A DNA stretch of 55,404 bases, taken from Sphingobacteriales bacterium (GTDB taxonomy: Bacteria; Bacteroidota; Bacteroidia; Chitinophagales; Chitinophagaceae). The translations under genes were made by a program, and so were the position numbers. Numbering within the stretch: the first letter of the stretch is position 1; every line of letters starts with the position of its first letter. Of this stretch, positions 8,472 to 18,082 are shown piece after piece. The stretch spans positions 1-55,404 of the forward strand of contig SEFT01000011.1 of the NCBI GenBank assembly GCA_004144175.1, given 5' to 3'. The notes beneath the pieces are model-generated. The model worked only from the letters and a program-made list of their open reading frames with translations, searched no databases and was not told where the DNA came from.

Positions 8472-9737
8472 CTATGGTATCTGTAACAATTGGTCCCTTC
8501 CGGTACCGTTTGATACGTATGCAATTTTAGTTTCCAGGTACGCCTCTACAAATTTGCAGTATTCTCTGAATACCTCGGGCGTGTCCTCATAATTATTACA
8601 TTCACTTAGCGGTTTACCCCACCCTGCAAAACTTTTATATACAGGTTTTACACTTACGCTACAAAGGTCATAAGGCAATTCCTTAGTTTCCTTTCCATCT
8701 ACCTCGTAAGCAACAGCAGCTTGTATAGGGTCAAAGTGATCCAGCACGTCAGTCTTGGTGATGATTAGTTTGGTAACACCACTCAGCATTACTGCATATC
8801 GCAACGCTACCAGGTCTATCCAACCGCAACGGCGTGGACGGCCTGTAGTAGCACCAAATTCATTTCCGGCTTTGCGCAGCGCTTCGCCTGTTTCGTCCTC
8901 CAGTTCCGTAGGGAATGGTCCGCCGCCTACACGGGTACAGTATGCTTTGCTGATGCCATACACCTCGCCAATACGCGATGGTGATACACCCAGTCCGCTG
9001 CATACACCGGCAGTAATGGTATTAGACGAAGTAACAAAAGGATAAGTACCAAAATCGATATCAAGCATACTACCTTGTGCACCTTCAGCCAATACCTTCT
9101 TACCAGCTTTCAGTTGCTCATCCAGCCAGTATTCGGCATTGATGATATTGAGCGTACGCAGGTATTCTACGGCCTCGAAGAATTGTATTTCCCATTCCTG
9201 CCAGTTCACTTCATGGTCGTATTGCTTCAGCAATTGGAGGTGCTTTTGCTTCAGCGTTTCGTATTTCGATTTGAAGTCTTTGCTCAGGATGTCGCCTATA
9301 CGCAGACCATTACGGCCGGTCTTATCCATATAAGCAGGGCCTATACCTTTCAGCGTAGAGCCTATCTTTTCCTTTCCTTTAGCCGCTTCAGACGCTGCAT
9401 CCAGTGCCCTGTGTGTAGGTACTATGATATGCGTACGCTGAGATATGTACAGGCGCTCCAGCATATCGGGCTGCAAAGGCAGTATGGTTTTTATCTCTTT
9501 CTTCAGCGTTACCGGGTCTGCAACTACACCATTGCCTATGAGGTTGAGGCAGTGTTTATGAAATACACCGGACGGTATGGTGTGTAATACCACTTTTTTA
9601 CCGTCGACATACAGCGTATGCCCGGCATTAGGCCCACCCTGGAACCTTGCTATGATATCATATTTGGCGGCCAGGTAGTCTACTATTTTACCCTTACCCT
9701 CGTCGCCCCATTGTAACCCAAGCAAAACGTCGATCAT
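8472..9737 (-). CDS. purA: Adenylosuccinate synthetase
   Basis: This enzyme joins IMP and aspartate using GTP, the first committed step from IMP to AMP. The N-terminal GLQWGDEGKGK P-loop begins at residue 7, followed by GGPNAGHT and, further on, the conserved GSTLKGIGPAY and TTGRPRRCGW segments. The length of 421 residues is normal. The start is the ATG at 9737. A longer frame to 9776 would place its start upstream of a good promoter at 9755-9783, which argues against it. The acidic-protein gene follows after 78 bases. Confidence 0.97.
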   Translation of the reverse strand: MIDVLLGLQWGDEGKGKIVDYLAAKYDIIARFQGGPNAGHTLYVDGKKVVLHTIPSGVFHKHCLNLIGNGVVADPVTLKKEIKTILPLQPDMLERLYISQRTHIIVPTHRALDAASEAAKGKEKIGSTLKGIGPAYMDKTGRNGLRIGDILSKDFKSKYETLKQKHLQLLKQYDHEVNWQEWEIQFFEAVEYLRTLNIINAEYWLDEQLKAGKKVLAEGAQGSMLDIDFGTYPFVTSSNTITAGVCSGLGVSPSRIGEVYGISKAYCTRVGGGPFPTELEDETGEALRKAGNEFGATTGRPRRCGWIDLVALRYAVMLSGVTKLIITKTDVLDHFDPIQAAVAYEVDGKETKELPYDLCSVSVKPVYKSFAGWGKPLSECNNYEDTPEVFREYCKFVEAYLETKIAYVSNGTGRDQLLQIP

Positions 9738-9754
9738 ATAGAAAATTTCGCGCC

Positions 9755-9783
9755 CAAAATTAGGGCATAAGTTCAAATGTCAA
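9755..9783 (-). promoter_or_regulatory. Promoter of purA
   Basis: The minus strand carries TTG, an 18-base spacer and TAATTTTG, matching the Bacteroidota -33/-7 consensus. Transcription would begin near 9748, about 10 bases before the purA ATG. Confidence 0.72.
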
Positions 9784-10343
9784 ATGGTGCTGCGAAATAA
9801 GTTTTGGAACGTGCACACCTGCCGTACGAAATAAGTTTAGCAAATACAATAGCAAACAGATTAATAACCTTGCTTATTTATGAGGCGATGGCCGTAATCG
9901 GCGTCAATTGTAACACAGCCCTTGCCGGTAGCAGTTTTTGCACAAGGCAAGCCCAACCCAAATGCAGTGTTCGTTAAGCAAAAAAATGCAATAAATCAAC
10001 CTTAATATGCGCCAAAGTGTTACCAAACTACCACAATAATGCATAGCAGGCTTGCTTTCAGTTATTTAGCAACTTCAAAAAAATCCGTAATCCACATACT
10101 GTGCATAAAGCATAGACTTACGCATACCTGATTGATATCGAATAAAGTACACGAGACTTTTGACACTACTAAGCCAGATATTAGCGCATAAACACCTGAG
10201 AAATAATAATCATGGAATGGTTTTTCTATACATGTATGTACTCAGATGTCTTTCCGGTAGTGGCTTTGCCTGTTTTTTAGAGAATAAACTCATGATCACA
10301 AGCATGTCTACGTCTAAATATCGGATATATACATCTAAACTGT
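9784..10343. other. Gene-poor A/T-rich intergenic region
   Basis: No convincing gene is seen in these 560 bases. A 65-codon plus-strand frame (10160-10357) has no family resemblance and runs into the promoter of the next gene. Short inverted repeats are present, for example CTTGCC and GGCAAG near 9923-9949, but no known riboswitch or small RNA could be recognised by eye. Confidence 0.5.
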
Positions 10344-10373
10344 TTGGAAATAAATAAAGATGCCCGACATTTG
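10344..10373 (+). promoter_or_regulatory. Promoter of the IPExxxVDY gene
   Basis: TTG at 10344-10346, a 19-base spacer and GACATTTG at 10366-10373 fit the Bacteroidota consensus with one mismatch in the -7 box. The predicted start of transcription is about 20 bases before the ATG at 10400. Confidence 0.6.
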
Positions 10374-10399
10374 GCTTTCAGTTAAAAGCAGATCAGGGC

Positions 10400-10837
10400 A
10401 TGTCAAAATGGACTTTAAACATCGCAGCTATGCAAGAGGACTTTTTTGCAGATACAGCCCTGATAGGTATAGTTAGCGCTATGCCGGCTTATCGTTTCTG
10501 CTGGCTGCTGAACCAGCAGCTCGATATGGATTTTGTACGCGAACCGGATCTGGATGTATGTTTACAGACATCTGCGGAGCGCCAGCACTTTTTCTCTATA
10601 TATCAGTATTCATTGCCGTTGAATGGCTGCAGGTACCTGCTGTACAAGCTTAAAAGCGATAAGGAAGCATTGCTGTCGGAAGTAAAACAGCTGGACTATC
10701 TCTGGATGATACAGAGCACTACTGCCGAAAATCAGGCGGAACAGATTATGCAGCGCCTGCGCAACATACCCGATGTGCAGCTGGCCCATATACTACCTAC
10801 CGAAAAGCTGAAACATCGCGACCACCTGCTGGTTTAA
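10400..10837 (+). CDS. IPExxxVDY family protein
   Basis: This 145-residue cytoplasmic protein resembles the Bacteroidota family named after an IPExxxVDY motif. The equivalent here is LLSEVKQLDYLWMI (about residues 92-105), so the motif is degenerate, with Ser-Glu for Pro-Glu and LDY for VDY. The N-terminal part (LIGIVSAMPAYRFCWLLNQ) also fits the family. No catalytic residues are evident and the family's role is not known. It is a single gene with its own promoter, 177 bases before the DUF2723 gene. Confidence 0.75.
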   Translation: MSKWTLNIAAMQEDFFADTALIGIVSAMPAYRFCWLLNQQLDMDFVREPDLDVCLQTSAERQHFFSIYQYSLPLNGCRYLLYKLKSDKEALLSEVKQLDYLWMIQSTTAENQAEQIMQRLRNIPDVQLAHILPTEKLKHRDHLLV

Positions 10838-10984
10838 CTCTTTTCTCCTAATTGCCTTGCATCTAAGGCATCTCTTCATCGCAGCCTTTCCTGCGTTGCG
10901 AAAATTCGTCTCCTTTAACTGCCGGTAATCATATAGAAATATGTTAATTCCGAAATCAGTATTAGGCGCGTAAGCGTATTTTTC

Positions 10985-10992
10985 TATTTTTG
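10985..10992 (+). promoter_or_regulatory. Candidate -7 box of the DUF2723 gene
   Basis: TATTTTTG matches TAnnTTTG exactly and ends 22 bases before the ATG. The -33 position has only TTA, so the promoter is partial. Confidence 0.5.
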
Positions 10993-11014
10993 TTGCCTGT
11001 CAAAATACTCCTGC

Positions 11015-14000
11015 ATGAATTTTCGCAAGATCAACAACCTATTTGGTTGGGTAACAGGCGCGATCGCCACGCTTGTTTATCTGAAGACCATGGAACCGAC
11101 TACCAGCTTCTGGGACTGTGGTGAATTTATCTCCTGTGCCTACAAGCTGGAAGTAGGCCACTCCCCCGGCGCCCCGCTGTTTATGATGATCCAACGCATG
11201 TTTGGTATCCTGGCAGGTGGCAACCTGGAGAAGGTAGCGCTGATGATCAACGCATGGTCGGCTATTGCGAGCGGTTTAACGATACTCTTCCTCTTCTGGA
11301 CCATCACGCACTTTGCAAAGAAACTGGTAGCACCGGGGTGGGAAATAGAACCCAATGGAACACAGACAGCACTTATCATTGGCTCGGGCCTCGTAGGTGG
11401 TCTTGCGTATACATTCTCTGATACATTCTGGTTCTCGGCAGTAGAGGGTGAGGTTTATGCCTCCTCTTCGGTATTTACAGCCCTTGTATTCTGGGCTATA
11501 CTTAAGTGGGAGCGCATTGCCGACAGGCCAGGTGCCGACAGATGGCTGATCTTCATTGCTTATATGATGGGGCTTTCCGTAGGTGTCCACTTACTTAACC
11601 TCCTTGCTATACCGGCACTGGCTATGGTATACTACTACCGCCGCTATACGCCAACTACACGTGGAGCTATCACAGCCTTCATAATCGGCGGATTGCTCCT
11701 TGGCTTAGTACAGTTTGGTGTGCTGCAAGGCCTGCCGATACTGGCTTCTAAATTCGACCTGCTGTTTGTAAACAGCTTTGGCCTGCCTTTCGATTCGGGT
11801 GCGCTTACATTCATCATTCTGCTGGTAGGTATCCTTGTTTGGTCTATTAACTATGCCAAACGCAAGAACCAGTACCTGCTGCATACGGGCATGCTGTGCA
11901 TGACATTTATCATCATTGGCTTCTCCAGCTACCTGGCGCCACTGATACGTTCACGTGCCGATGTACCTATCGACATGACGAACCCTGACAATTCGATCAG
12001 CCTTGTATCATACATCCAGCGTGAGCAGTTTGGCTCGCAACCGCTTCTTTTTGGCCCTGATTTCGATAAACGACCTACTGATTATGCTACAAAAGGCGTT
12101 GCTTACGCACGATCAGATAAAGGTGGAAAAGACCAATATATAGAAGTTGGTAAAAAGATAGAGCCTGTATTTGACAATGCGGATAAGCGCTTCTTCCCGC
12201 GCATTTGGGACTATAACGACCCGGGACATATCCGTTTCTATAAGAGCTACCTGGGCCTAGAAGAAGGTGAAGCGCCTACTTCGGCCGATAACTTCAGCTA
12301 CTTCTTCCGCTACCAGATAGACTGGATGTGGTGGCGCTACTTCATGTGGAACTACTCTGGCCGCCAGAATGACTTTGAAGGACAAGGCGGAGCCAAAGAA
12401 GGTAACTGGATCACCGGTATAGGCTTCCTCGACAAAATGATGGGCCGCGGCGATATGGATAAGATGAGCGATGGCTACAAGAATAATGCAGCCCGCAACG
12501 AACTGTTCCTGCTGCCATTTATACTGGGAGTATGCGGCCTTGTATATCAGTTCAACCGCAACCGTGAGGATGGTATCATTGCCTTTGTACTATTCTTCTT
12601 TACGGGTATTGCCATTGCGATATACCTGAACATGCCGCCACTGCAACCGCGTGAGCGTGACTACGCATTCGCAGGATCGACCTATGCATATGCTATATGG
12701 ATAGGCCTGGGTGTACTGATGGTTGGCGAATGGATAAATCGCGTAATGAAAGGAGCAACCGGCGCTTACCTGGCTGTAGCACTTTGCCTGCTGGCAGTGC
12801 CTACCCTAATGGCGAAGGAAGAATGGGACGACCACGACCGCTCTAAGAAAACGCTGGCTCGTGCTACTGCTTATAACGCACTACAGTCATGCGCACCTAA
12901 TGCGATACTATTCACCTTTGGTGATAACGATACCTACCCGCTATGGTACCTGCAAGAGGTAGAAGGTGTCCGTAAGGATATCCGCATCATCAACATGAGC
13001 CTCTTAGGTATCGATTGGTATATCGACCAACTGAACTACCGCATAAACGATGCGGATGCTGTGCCTATGCTGTGGAAGAAAGAAAATTATACGGGAGATA
13101 AGGGCAACTACGTACGTTACTACAATAACCCGCAGATTCCACAGAACCGCTACTTTAACCTGGCTGAAATCATGCAGTTCGTTATCAGCGACAATCCGGA
13201 AGCTAAACTGCAAACGATGAACGGCGAGGCTGAAAACTACTACCCTTCTAAAAACTTCTTCATACCGATTGGCAGCAAGGATGAACTGATAGCAGGCGGC
13301 CTGTTGAATGCAGCTGATACTGGTATGGTGTCATCAGAACTGCGTTTTACCTTTCCTAAGGATATAGCAACCAAAGATGACCTGGCCATATTAAACATCA
13401 TAGCCGGTATAGCGCAACAAGGCTGGAAGCGCCCGATATACTTCGGTGGCGGCCTGCCGGGCGACAACTATGTAGGCCTGGACGACTATATGCAATTGGA
13501 AGGTGTAGTATATCGCCTGATGCCTTATAAGTACAACTCGCTTACCAAGCTAAGCGGACAGGATATGGGCAGTGTAAACCTTGCGAAGAGCTACGACCTG
13601 TTCATGAACAAATTCCAATGGGGCGGCGCGGAGCGTAAGGATGTATATTATGATGAGAAGAACCGTATCATGTTCGCTGCTTATCGTATAAATGCAGCCC
13701 GTATTGCTACTGAGCTATCAGCTAAAGGACAAGCTAAGGAAGCACAGGCAATACTTGACAAGGTAATGGAGAAAATATCTGAGGCTTCTTATTACTACGA
13801 TGCTACCGCTTACTATATGGCAATGGCATACTACCAGATAGGTGCTAAAGACAAAGCGCGCGAGCTATCAAAGAAACTAATAAGAAACGCAGAAGATGAT
13901 ATCAACTATGCTATGGGACTGAGCGAAAACCGCAGAGCGGAATTGGAGTCTGATCTCTATAGAGACCGCGTGATCATCGGATCATTAGCAGAGGCTGCTA

Positions 14001-14086
14001 AAGTAGCCGGTGATATGACATCCGCTACTGAATTCCAACAGAAGCTACAGATCGTTTCGCAGAAGCTGGGACAGCCAATGCAATAA
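11015..14086 (+). CDS. DUF2723 family membrane protein (GT-C-like)
   Basis: The 1023-residue protein has about a dozen membrane segments spread over its first 590 residues and a soluble C-terminal part with TPR-like helices (about 890-1010). The N-terminal TTSFWDCGEFIS (residues 29-40) carries the acidic residues expected in the first outer loop of GT-C glycosyltransferases such as protein O-mannosyltransferases. LQPRERDYAFAGS and LFTFGDNDTYPLWYLQ are further DUF2723 hallmarks. It probably transfers sugar from a lipid-linked donor to a periplasmic acceptor, but donor and acceptor are unknown. It is a single gene followed by a strong terminator. Confidence 0.88.
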   Translation: MNFRKINNLFGWVTGAIATLVYLKTMEPTTSFWDCGEFISCAYKLEVGHSPGAPLFMMIQRMFGILAGGNLEKVALMINAWSAIASGLTILFLFWTITHFAKKLVAPGWEIEPNGTQTALIIGSGLVGGLAYTFSDTFWFSAVEGEVYASSSVFTALVFWAILKWERIADRPGADRWLIFIAYMMGLSVGVHLLNLLAIPALAMVYYYRRYTPTTRGAITAFIIGGLLLGLVQFGVLQGLPILASKFDLLFVNSFGLPFDSGALTFIILLVGILVWSINYAKRKNQYLLHTGMLCMTFIIIGFSSYLAPLIRSRADVPIDMTNPDNSISLVSYIQREQFGSQPLLFGPDFDKRPTDYATKGVAYARSDKGGKDQYIEVGKKIEPVFDNADKRFFPRIWDYNDPGHIRFYKSYLGLEEGEAPTSADNFSYFFRYQIDWMWWRYFMWNYSGRQNDFEGQGGAKEGNWITGIGFLDKMMGRGDMDKMSDGYKNNAARNELFLLPFILGVCGLVYQFNRNREDGIIAFVLFFFTGIAIAIYLNMPPLQPRERDYAFAGSTYAYAIWIGLGVLMVGEWINRVMKGATGAYLAVALCLLAVPTLMAKEEWDDHDRSKKTLARATAYNALQSCAPNAILFTFGDNDTYPLWYLQEVEGVRKDIRIINMSLLGIDWYIDQLNYRINDADAVPMLWKKENYTGDKGNYVRYYNNPQIPQNRYFNLAEIMQFVISDNPEAKLQTMNGEAENYYPSKNFFIPIGSKDELIAGGLLNAADTGMVSSELRFTFPKDIATKDDLAILNIIAGIAQQGWKRPIYFGGGLPGDNYVGLDDYMQLEGVVYRLMPYKYNSLTKLSGQDMGSVNLAKSYDLFMNKFQWGGAERKDVYYDEKNRIMFAAYRINAARIATELSAKGQAKEAQAILDKVMEKISEASYYYDATAYYMAMAYYQIGAKDKARELSKKLIRNAEDDINYAMGLSENRRAELESDLYRDRVIIGSLAEAAKVAGDMTSATEFQQKLQIVSQKLGQPMQ

Positions 14087-14106
14087 TAATGTCAAAATAA
14101 ACTTAC

Positions 14107-14141
14107 AAACCTCCGGCCATTTTGCCGGAGGTTTTTGTTTT
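14107..14141 (+). terminator. Intrinsic terminator after the DUF2723 gene
   Basis: AAACCTCCGGC pairs with GCCGGAGGTTT in an 11-bp stem around a 6-base loop, followed by a T-rich tract. It begins 20 bases after the DUF2723 stop codon. Confidence 0.9.
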
Positions 14142-14158
14142 TACCTAATATTGCTTTT

Positions 14159-14845
14159 ATGACAATCAGGTGGTTTTTATTTATAGCCTTAATACTAACA
14201 ATGGTTCAGGATAGTTCAGCACAGCTTTTTCAGCGTAAAAGCAGCAGTGCAGGCGAGCTACCACCAAGGGCAATATTTGTAGAGATAAAAACGCACCAGC
14301 GGAAACAGGAGTATTATAAACAGAAAGGCTTTACAGAAAAAGCGAGGCAACTACAGATAGATATTGACAGTGTAAGCCAGCGAATGGTAATGGACTTCAC
14401 AGATAATTTCGATTATTGCCCTGTTTATTATTTTATAGATGTAGACAGGGGCAAAATAACAGCAGGAGACTGGGATGGCGTGTTGTTGGACAGCAATATG
14501 AAGACAACAGTAGCTGCAAAACTATTGCCAACCGACAACTTTCAGATTGTATATTTTGGCTTTCCAATTCCCCAGCAGGCTGTCGGCAACAACGACGACA
14601 GGAATGGCGCAGAAGTATTGGTACGTAATAACAGACAACGCCTGGTAGTGCTGGATAAAAAAGGATATCCCGTAAAAAGACCACTGCCTAATGGATCGAA
14701 TAACGAGAACGGTGGGCCGCCAAAGCGTGGCGTGAAAGCTTATAAATATAAATCGCCACTGTTGGATATATACTATGTACCCTATGCAAAGAACTTCAAT
14801 CAAAAACTCTATTCATACTATGGTGCCATTCCTAATAGTGAATAG
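14159..14845 (+). CDS. Secreted protein of unknown function
   Basis: I do not recognise this 228-residue protein. Residues 1-22 form a signal peptide (hydrophobic WFLFIALILTM, ending DSSAQ). The mature part is mixed alpha/beta, with a helical EYYKQKGFTEKARQLQID segment and a hydrophobic core strand around NFQIVYFGFPIP. The ATG at 14159 was preferred over an in-frame TTG at 14135, which lies inside the upstream terminator. It ends 9 bases before the dnaE2 stop codon, convergent with it. Secretion to the periplasm or outer membrane is inferred. Confidence 0.75.
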   Translation: MTIRWFLFIALILTMVQDSSAQLFQRKSSSAGELPPRAIFVEIKTHQRKQEYYKQKGFTEKARQLQIDIDSVSQRMVMDFTDNFDYCPVYYFIDVDRGKITAGDWDGVLLDSNMKTTVAAKLLPTDNFQIVYFGFPIPQQAVGNNDDRNGAEVLVRNNRQRLVVLDKKGYPVKRPLPNGSNNENGGPPKRGVKAYKYKSPLLDIYYVPYAKNFNQKLYSYYGAIPNSE

Positions 14846-14854
14846 AAGACCTGG

Positions 14855-17800
14855 TTATCTGAAGTTTCTACCGGAAGGGAATATCTCTGCTTGAATAACT
14901 TTTTGCTTTTTTATACGATGATCTTTTGAGTCATAGTCCGTTCCGTCCTCATCTGCCCTTAGCGGATTTCGTAATGCTGTATTGTCGTTAGGCATTGCAG
15001 ACAGCTGTAAAAGCCCTGACATGTTATAACACTTCTGCGCTATTACGTGGATCACCGAGCCCTCTATCTGTAGCTTACCCTCTACCATCAGCAGCTTTGA
15101 CTGAAGTATCTCTTTGCGATATTTATTAAAAAGATGCTTGAACACAACAATGTTTGCCACACCGGTTTCGTCTTCTATCGTAATGAATACAATGCCGCTC
15201 GCAGTACCCGGCCTTTGCCTTACCAATACCAGCCCCGATACCCTTACGATCTGACCATCTTTATAAGAGCCTAGCGTTTGATTCGTCACGGCGCTGTTCA
15301 ATGCCAACTTTGCCCTGACAAAGCTAACAGGATGCGCCTTTAGTGACAGTGCCGTAGAGCTATAGTCGTGCAATACGTGCTCGGGCAATGTCATACGGGG
15401 TATTCCTATGGTCTCTGATTGTGTTTCAGAAGGCTGGCATGCAAATATCCCTATTGGCCTGTCAGCAAGGGCTGAGACCTCCCACAGGGCCTGTCTTCTA
15501 TCAAGCCCTATTGAACGAAAGGCGTCTGCATCGGCCAGTTTTTCCAAAGCATTTAAAGGCACGCCTACCTCAAGCAAAAAATGGATATGAGTATAAGGTT
15601 TTTGACGGGCTGCCACGAGCAACTGCATATCCTCTTCATTCAGCCCCTTTGCCTGCCTGAACCCAAGCCTAAGCGCACAATACTTATCTATCTTTTCCTC
15701 CAATGTATTGTCCCAATAAGAAGTGTTTATATCGACAGGCCTTACCTCCACCCCATGCTTTTGTGCATCGATGACCAGCTGAGCAGGCTGATAAAAACCC
15801 ATAGGCATGCTATTGAGTATAGCAGCAGCAAATACATCGGGATAATAGCATTTGATCCATGATGAAACGTAAACTAACAAAGCAAAGCTGGCCGCATGGC
15901 TCTCTGGAAAACCATACGCACCAAAGCCCTCTAGTTGGCGAAATACCCGCTTTGCAAATTCTTCTTTATATCCTTTCGCAATCATACCATTTACCAGTTT
16001 CTTCTCAAAATCGCTTACCTGCCCTTTAGCTTTGAATGTGGCCATGCTCCTTCGTAACTGGTCAGCTTCAGCAGGTGTAAACCCTGCCGCAACAATGGCT
16101 ATCTCCATTGCCTGTTCTTGAAATAATGGTACACCTAACGTCCTTCCCAGGATTTCTTCTAATTCATCAGATGGATATTCAACAGGGGCAATACCCTCCC
16201 TGCGACGCAGATAGGGGTGAACCATATCTCCCTGGATCGGACCCGGCCTTACAATGGCGACCTCAATTACAAGATCATAAAATTCTTTAGGCTTCAATCG
16301 TGGCAGCATAGACATTTGGGCACGGCTTTCTATCTGGAAAACACCAATCGTATCAGCTTGGCATATCATTTCATATACAGCCTTATCTTCCTGTGGTATA
16401 TTTGCCAGCGTCAAATCAAGATTGTAATGCTCTTTTGCCAGGTCGAATGCTTTTTTGATACAAGTAAGCATACCCAGAGCCAAAACATCTACTTTGAGGA
16501 AACCCAGAGCTTCCACATCGTCCTTATTCCATTCGATACAAGTACGATCTTCCATACGTGCATTCAGTATCGGGCAGAGGTCACTAAGCTTACCTTGCGT
16601 AATTACAAACCCACCGGTATGCTGCCCAAGCTGTCGTGGAAACCCGATATACTGTTGCGTAAGTTCCAGCACCTTCCTTAGATGCGGATCATTTACATCA
16701 AACCCTTCGCTGGTTACCGTGCGTCCATTGTGCCATTCATCAGTAAACTCCCACGACGAGTTAGCCAGGCTATTAATAGCATCTACAGATAAGCCCATTG
16801 CCTTTGCTACGTCGCGCACTGCACCCCTGTAATGCACCTGTGTAACTGTAGCTACAATGGCAGCCCGGTCACGCCCATATTTTTTATAGATGTACTGGAT
16901 AACCTCTTCGCGCCTTTCATGTTCAAAATCGACATCTATATCGGGCGGCTCATCCCTTGCATCTGACATGAAACGTGCAAACAATAGCCTTACCTTGGTA
17001 GGGTCTACCGATGTAATGCCAAGGCAATAGCAAATGATAGAATTAGCCGCTGAGCCACGTCCCTGGCAGAGTATATTTTCACTCTGTGCAAACCGTACAA
17101 GATCATAGACAGTAAGAAAGTATGCTGCATAGTTTTTACTCCCGATAAAGTCCAGCTCAAACTGAATGAGCTCCCTGAATTTACCAGGTATGTCTTTACC
17201 AAATTTTTCGTCAGCACCCTTCCATGCTAGGTATACTAATTCTTCCTGTGGCGTTCTTCCTTCGCTGGTTATCTCTTCAGGATATACGTACTCGAGGGTG
17301 TCTAGCGAGAATTGGCAGGCTTGCTCTATTTCTATGGTTTTGTCAATAGCATCAGGATATTGCCGGAAAAGGCGTTGCATTTCAGCTATGGGTTTCAGGT
17401 ATCGTTCTGCATTTTGATAGAGCCTGAAGCCTGCATTGTATATAGTACATTTCTCGCGTATGCAAGTAAGTATATCCTGCAATTCTCTTCGCGCTGGCAC
17501 ATGATAGTATACGTTGTTTGTTGCTACCAAAGGTATCTGCAGCTGTTGTGACAACTGCGACAGCCTGTATAGCCTCTTAGTATCATTCGCCTGATAAGAG
17601 CGTGTAGCGCCCAGATAAAACTCAGTACCTAAATGTTCTTTATACTCCTTTGCTGCTCTATAAAATTCCTGTTCAAAATCAAAATGACTATTGAGCGTAT
17701 CGGGTGGAACCAGGATGAATTTTATATCCTTTGCACATCGATACACATCAGTTTTGTATAGATGGCAGTGTCCTTTTTCTGTACGCAAGTTGCCTTCGGA

Positions 17801-18076
17801 TAACATGGCAGATAGACGGGCATATCCATCTTTGTTAATCGGATAGGCCAATAACGATGGACCATTCAGCAGATCGAGCCGGCAAGCCGGTATGATACGT
17901 ATATTGCTACCCCTTGCTGCTTTATGCGCCCGCACAATACCGGCCAGCGTATTTGCATCAGTAATGGCTACTGCTTTATATCCCAGTTCAATTGCCTGCT
18001 TTATGACCTCTTCGGGGTGTGAGCCTCCCCTGAGAAAACTAAAGTTTGTGGTTATTTGCAGCTCTACATAATTCAT
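14855..18076 (-). CDS. dnaE2: Error-prone DNA polymerase DnaE2 (ImuC)
   Basis: This 1073-residue C-family polymerase is the catalytic part of the mutagenic translesion complex ImuA-ImuB-DnaE2. It begins with YVELQITTNFSFLRGGSHPEE, the DnaE2 form of the PHP domain; the HxH of replicative DnaE is replaced by Glu and Gln, so the PHP metal site is likely inactive. The palm keeps GRGSAANS (about 339-346) and PPDIDVDFEHERRE (377-390). An OB fold (VRVSGLVLVRQRPGTASGI) is near the C-terminus. It starts 6 bases after the imuB stop, which marks it as the last gene of the cassette. Confidence 0.95.
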   Translation of the reverse strand: MNYVELQITTNFSFLRGGSHPEEVIKQAIELGYKAVAITDANTLAGIVRAHKAARGSNIRIIPACRLDLLNGPSLLAYPINKDGYARLSAMLSEGNLRTEKGHCHLYKTDVYRCAKDIKFILVPPDTLNSHFDFEQEFYRAAKEYKEHLGTEFYLGATRSYQANDTKRLYRLSQLSQQLQIPLVATNNVYYHVPARRELQDILTCIREKCTIYNAGFRLYQNAERYLKPIAEMQRLFRQYPDAIDKTIEIEQACQFSLDTLEYVYPEEITSEGRTPQEELVYLAWKGADEKFGKDIPGKFRELIQFELDFIGSKNYAAYFLTVYDLVRFAQSENILCQGRGSAANSIICYCLGITSVDPTKVRLLFARFMSDARDEPPDIDVDFEHERREEVIQYIYKKYGRDRAAIVATVTQVHYRGAVRDVAKAMGLSVDAINSLANSSWEFTDEWHNGRTVTSEGFDVNDPHLRKVLELTQQYIGFPRQLGQHTGGFVITQGKLSDLCPILNARMEDRTCIEWNKDDVEALGFLKVDVLALGMLTCIKKAFDLAKEHYNLDLTLANIPQEDKAVYEMICQADTIGVFQIESRAQMSMLPRLKPKEFYDLVIEVAIVRPGPIQGDMVHPYLRRREGIAPVEYPSDELEEILGRTLGVPLFQEQAMEIAIVAAGFTPAEADQLRRSMATFKAKGQVSDFEKKLVNGMIAKGYKEEFAKRVFRQLEGFGAYGFPESHAASFALLVYVSSWIKCYYPDVFAAAILNSMPMGFYQPAQLVIDAQKHGVEVRPVDINTSYWDNTLEEKIDKYCALRLGFRQAKGLNEEDMQLLVAARQKPYTHIHFLLEVGVPLNALEKLADADAFRSIGLDRRQALWEVSALADRPIGIFACQPSETQSETIGIPRMTLPEHVLHDYSSTALSLKAHPVSFVRAKLALNSAVTNQTLGSYKDGQIVRVSGLVLVRQRPGTASGIVFITIEDETGVANIVVFKHLFNKYRKEILQSKLLMVEGKLQIEGSVIHVIAQKCYNMSGLLQLSAMPNDNTALRNPLRADEDGTDYDSKDHRIKKQKVIQAEIFPSGRNFR

Positions 18077-18082
18077 AGCTAT

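Noticed and set aside
9738-9776. A 13-residue N-terminal extension of PurA.
   Set aside because: The extension lies over the predicted promoter and is not part of the conserved MIDVLLGLQWGDEGKGK beginning.
10160-10357. A 65-codon plus-strand open frame in the purA-IPExxxVDY gap.
   Set aside because: It resembles no family, its composition is not protein-like, and it runs into the promoter of the next gene.
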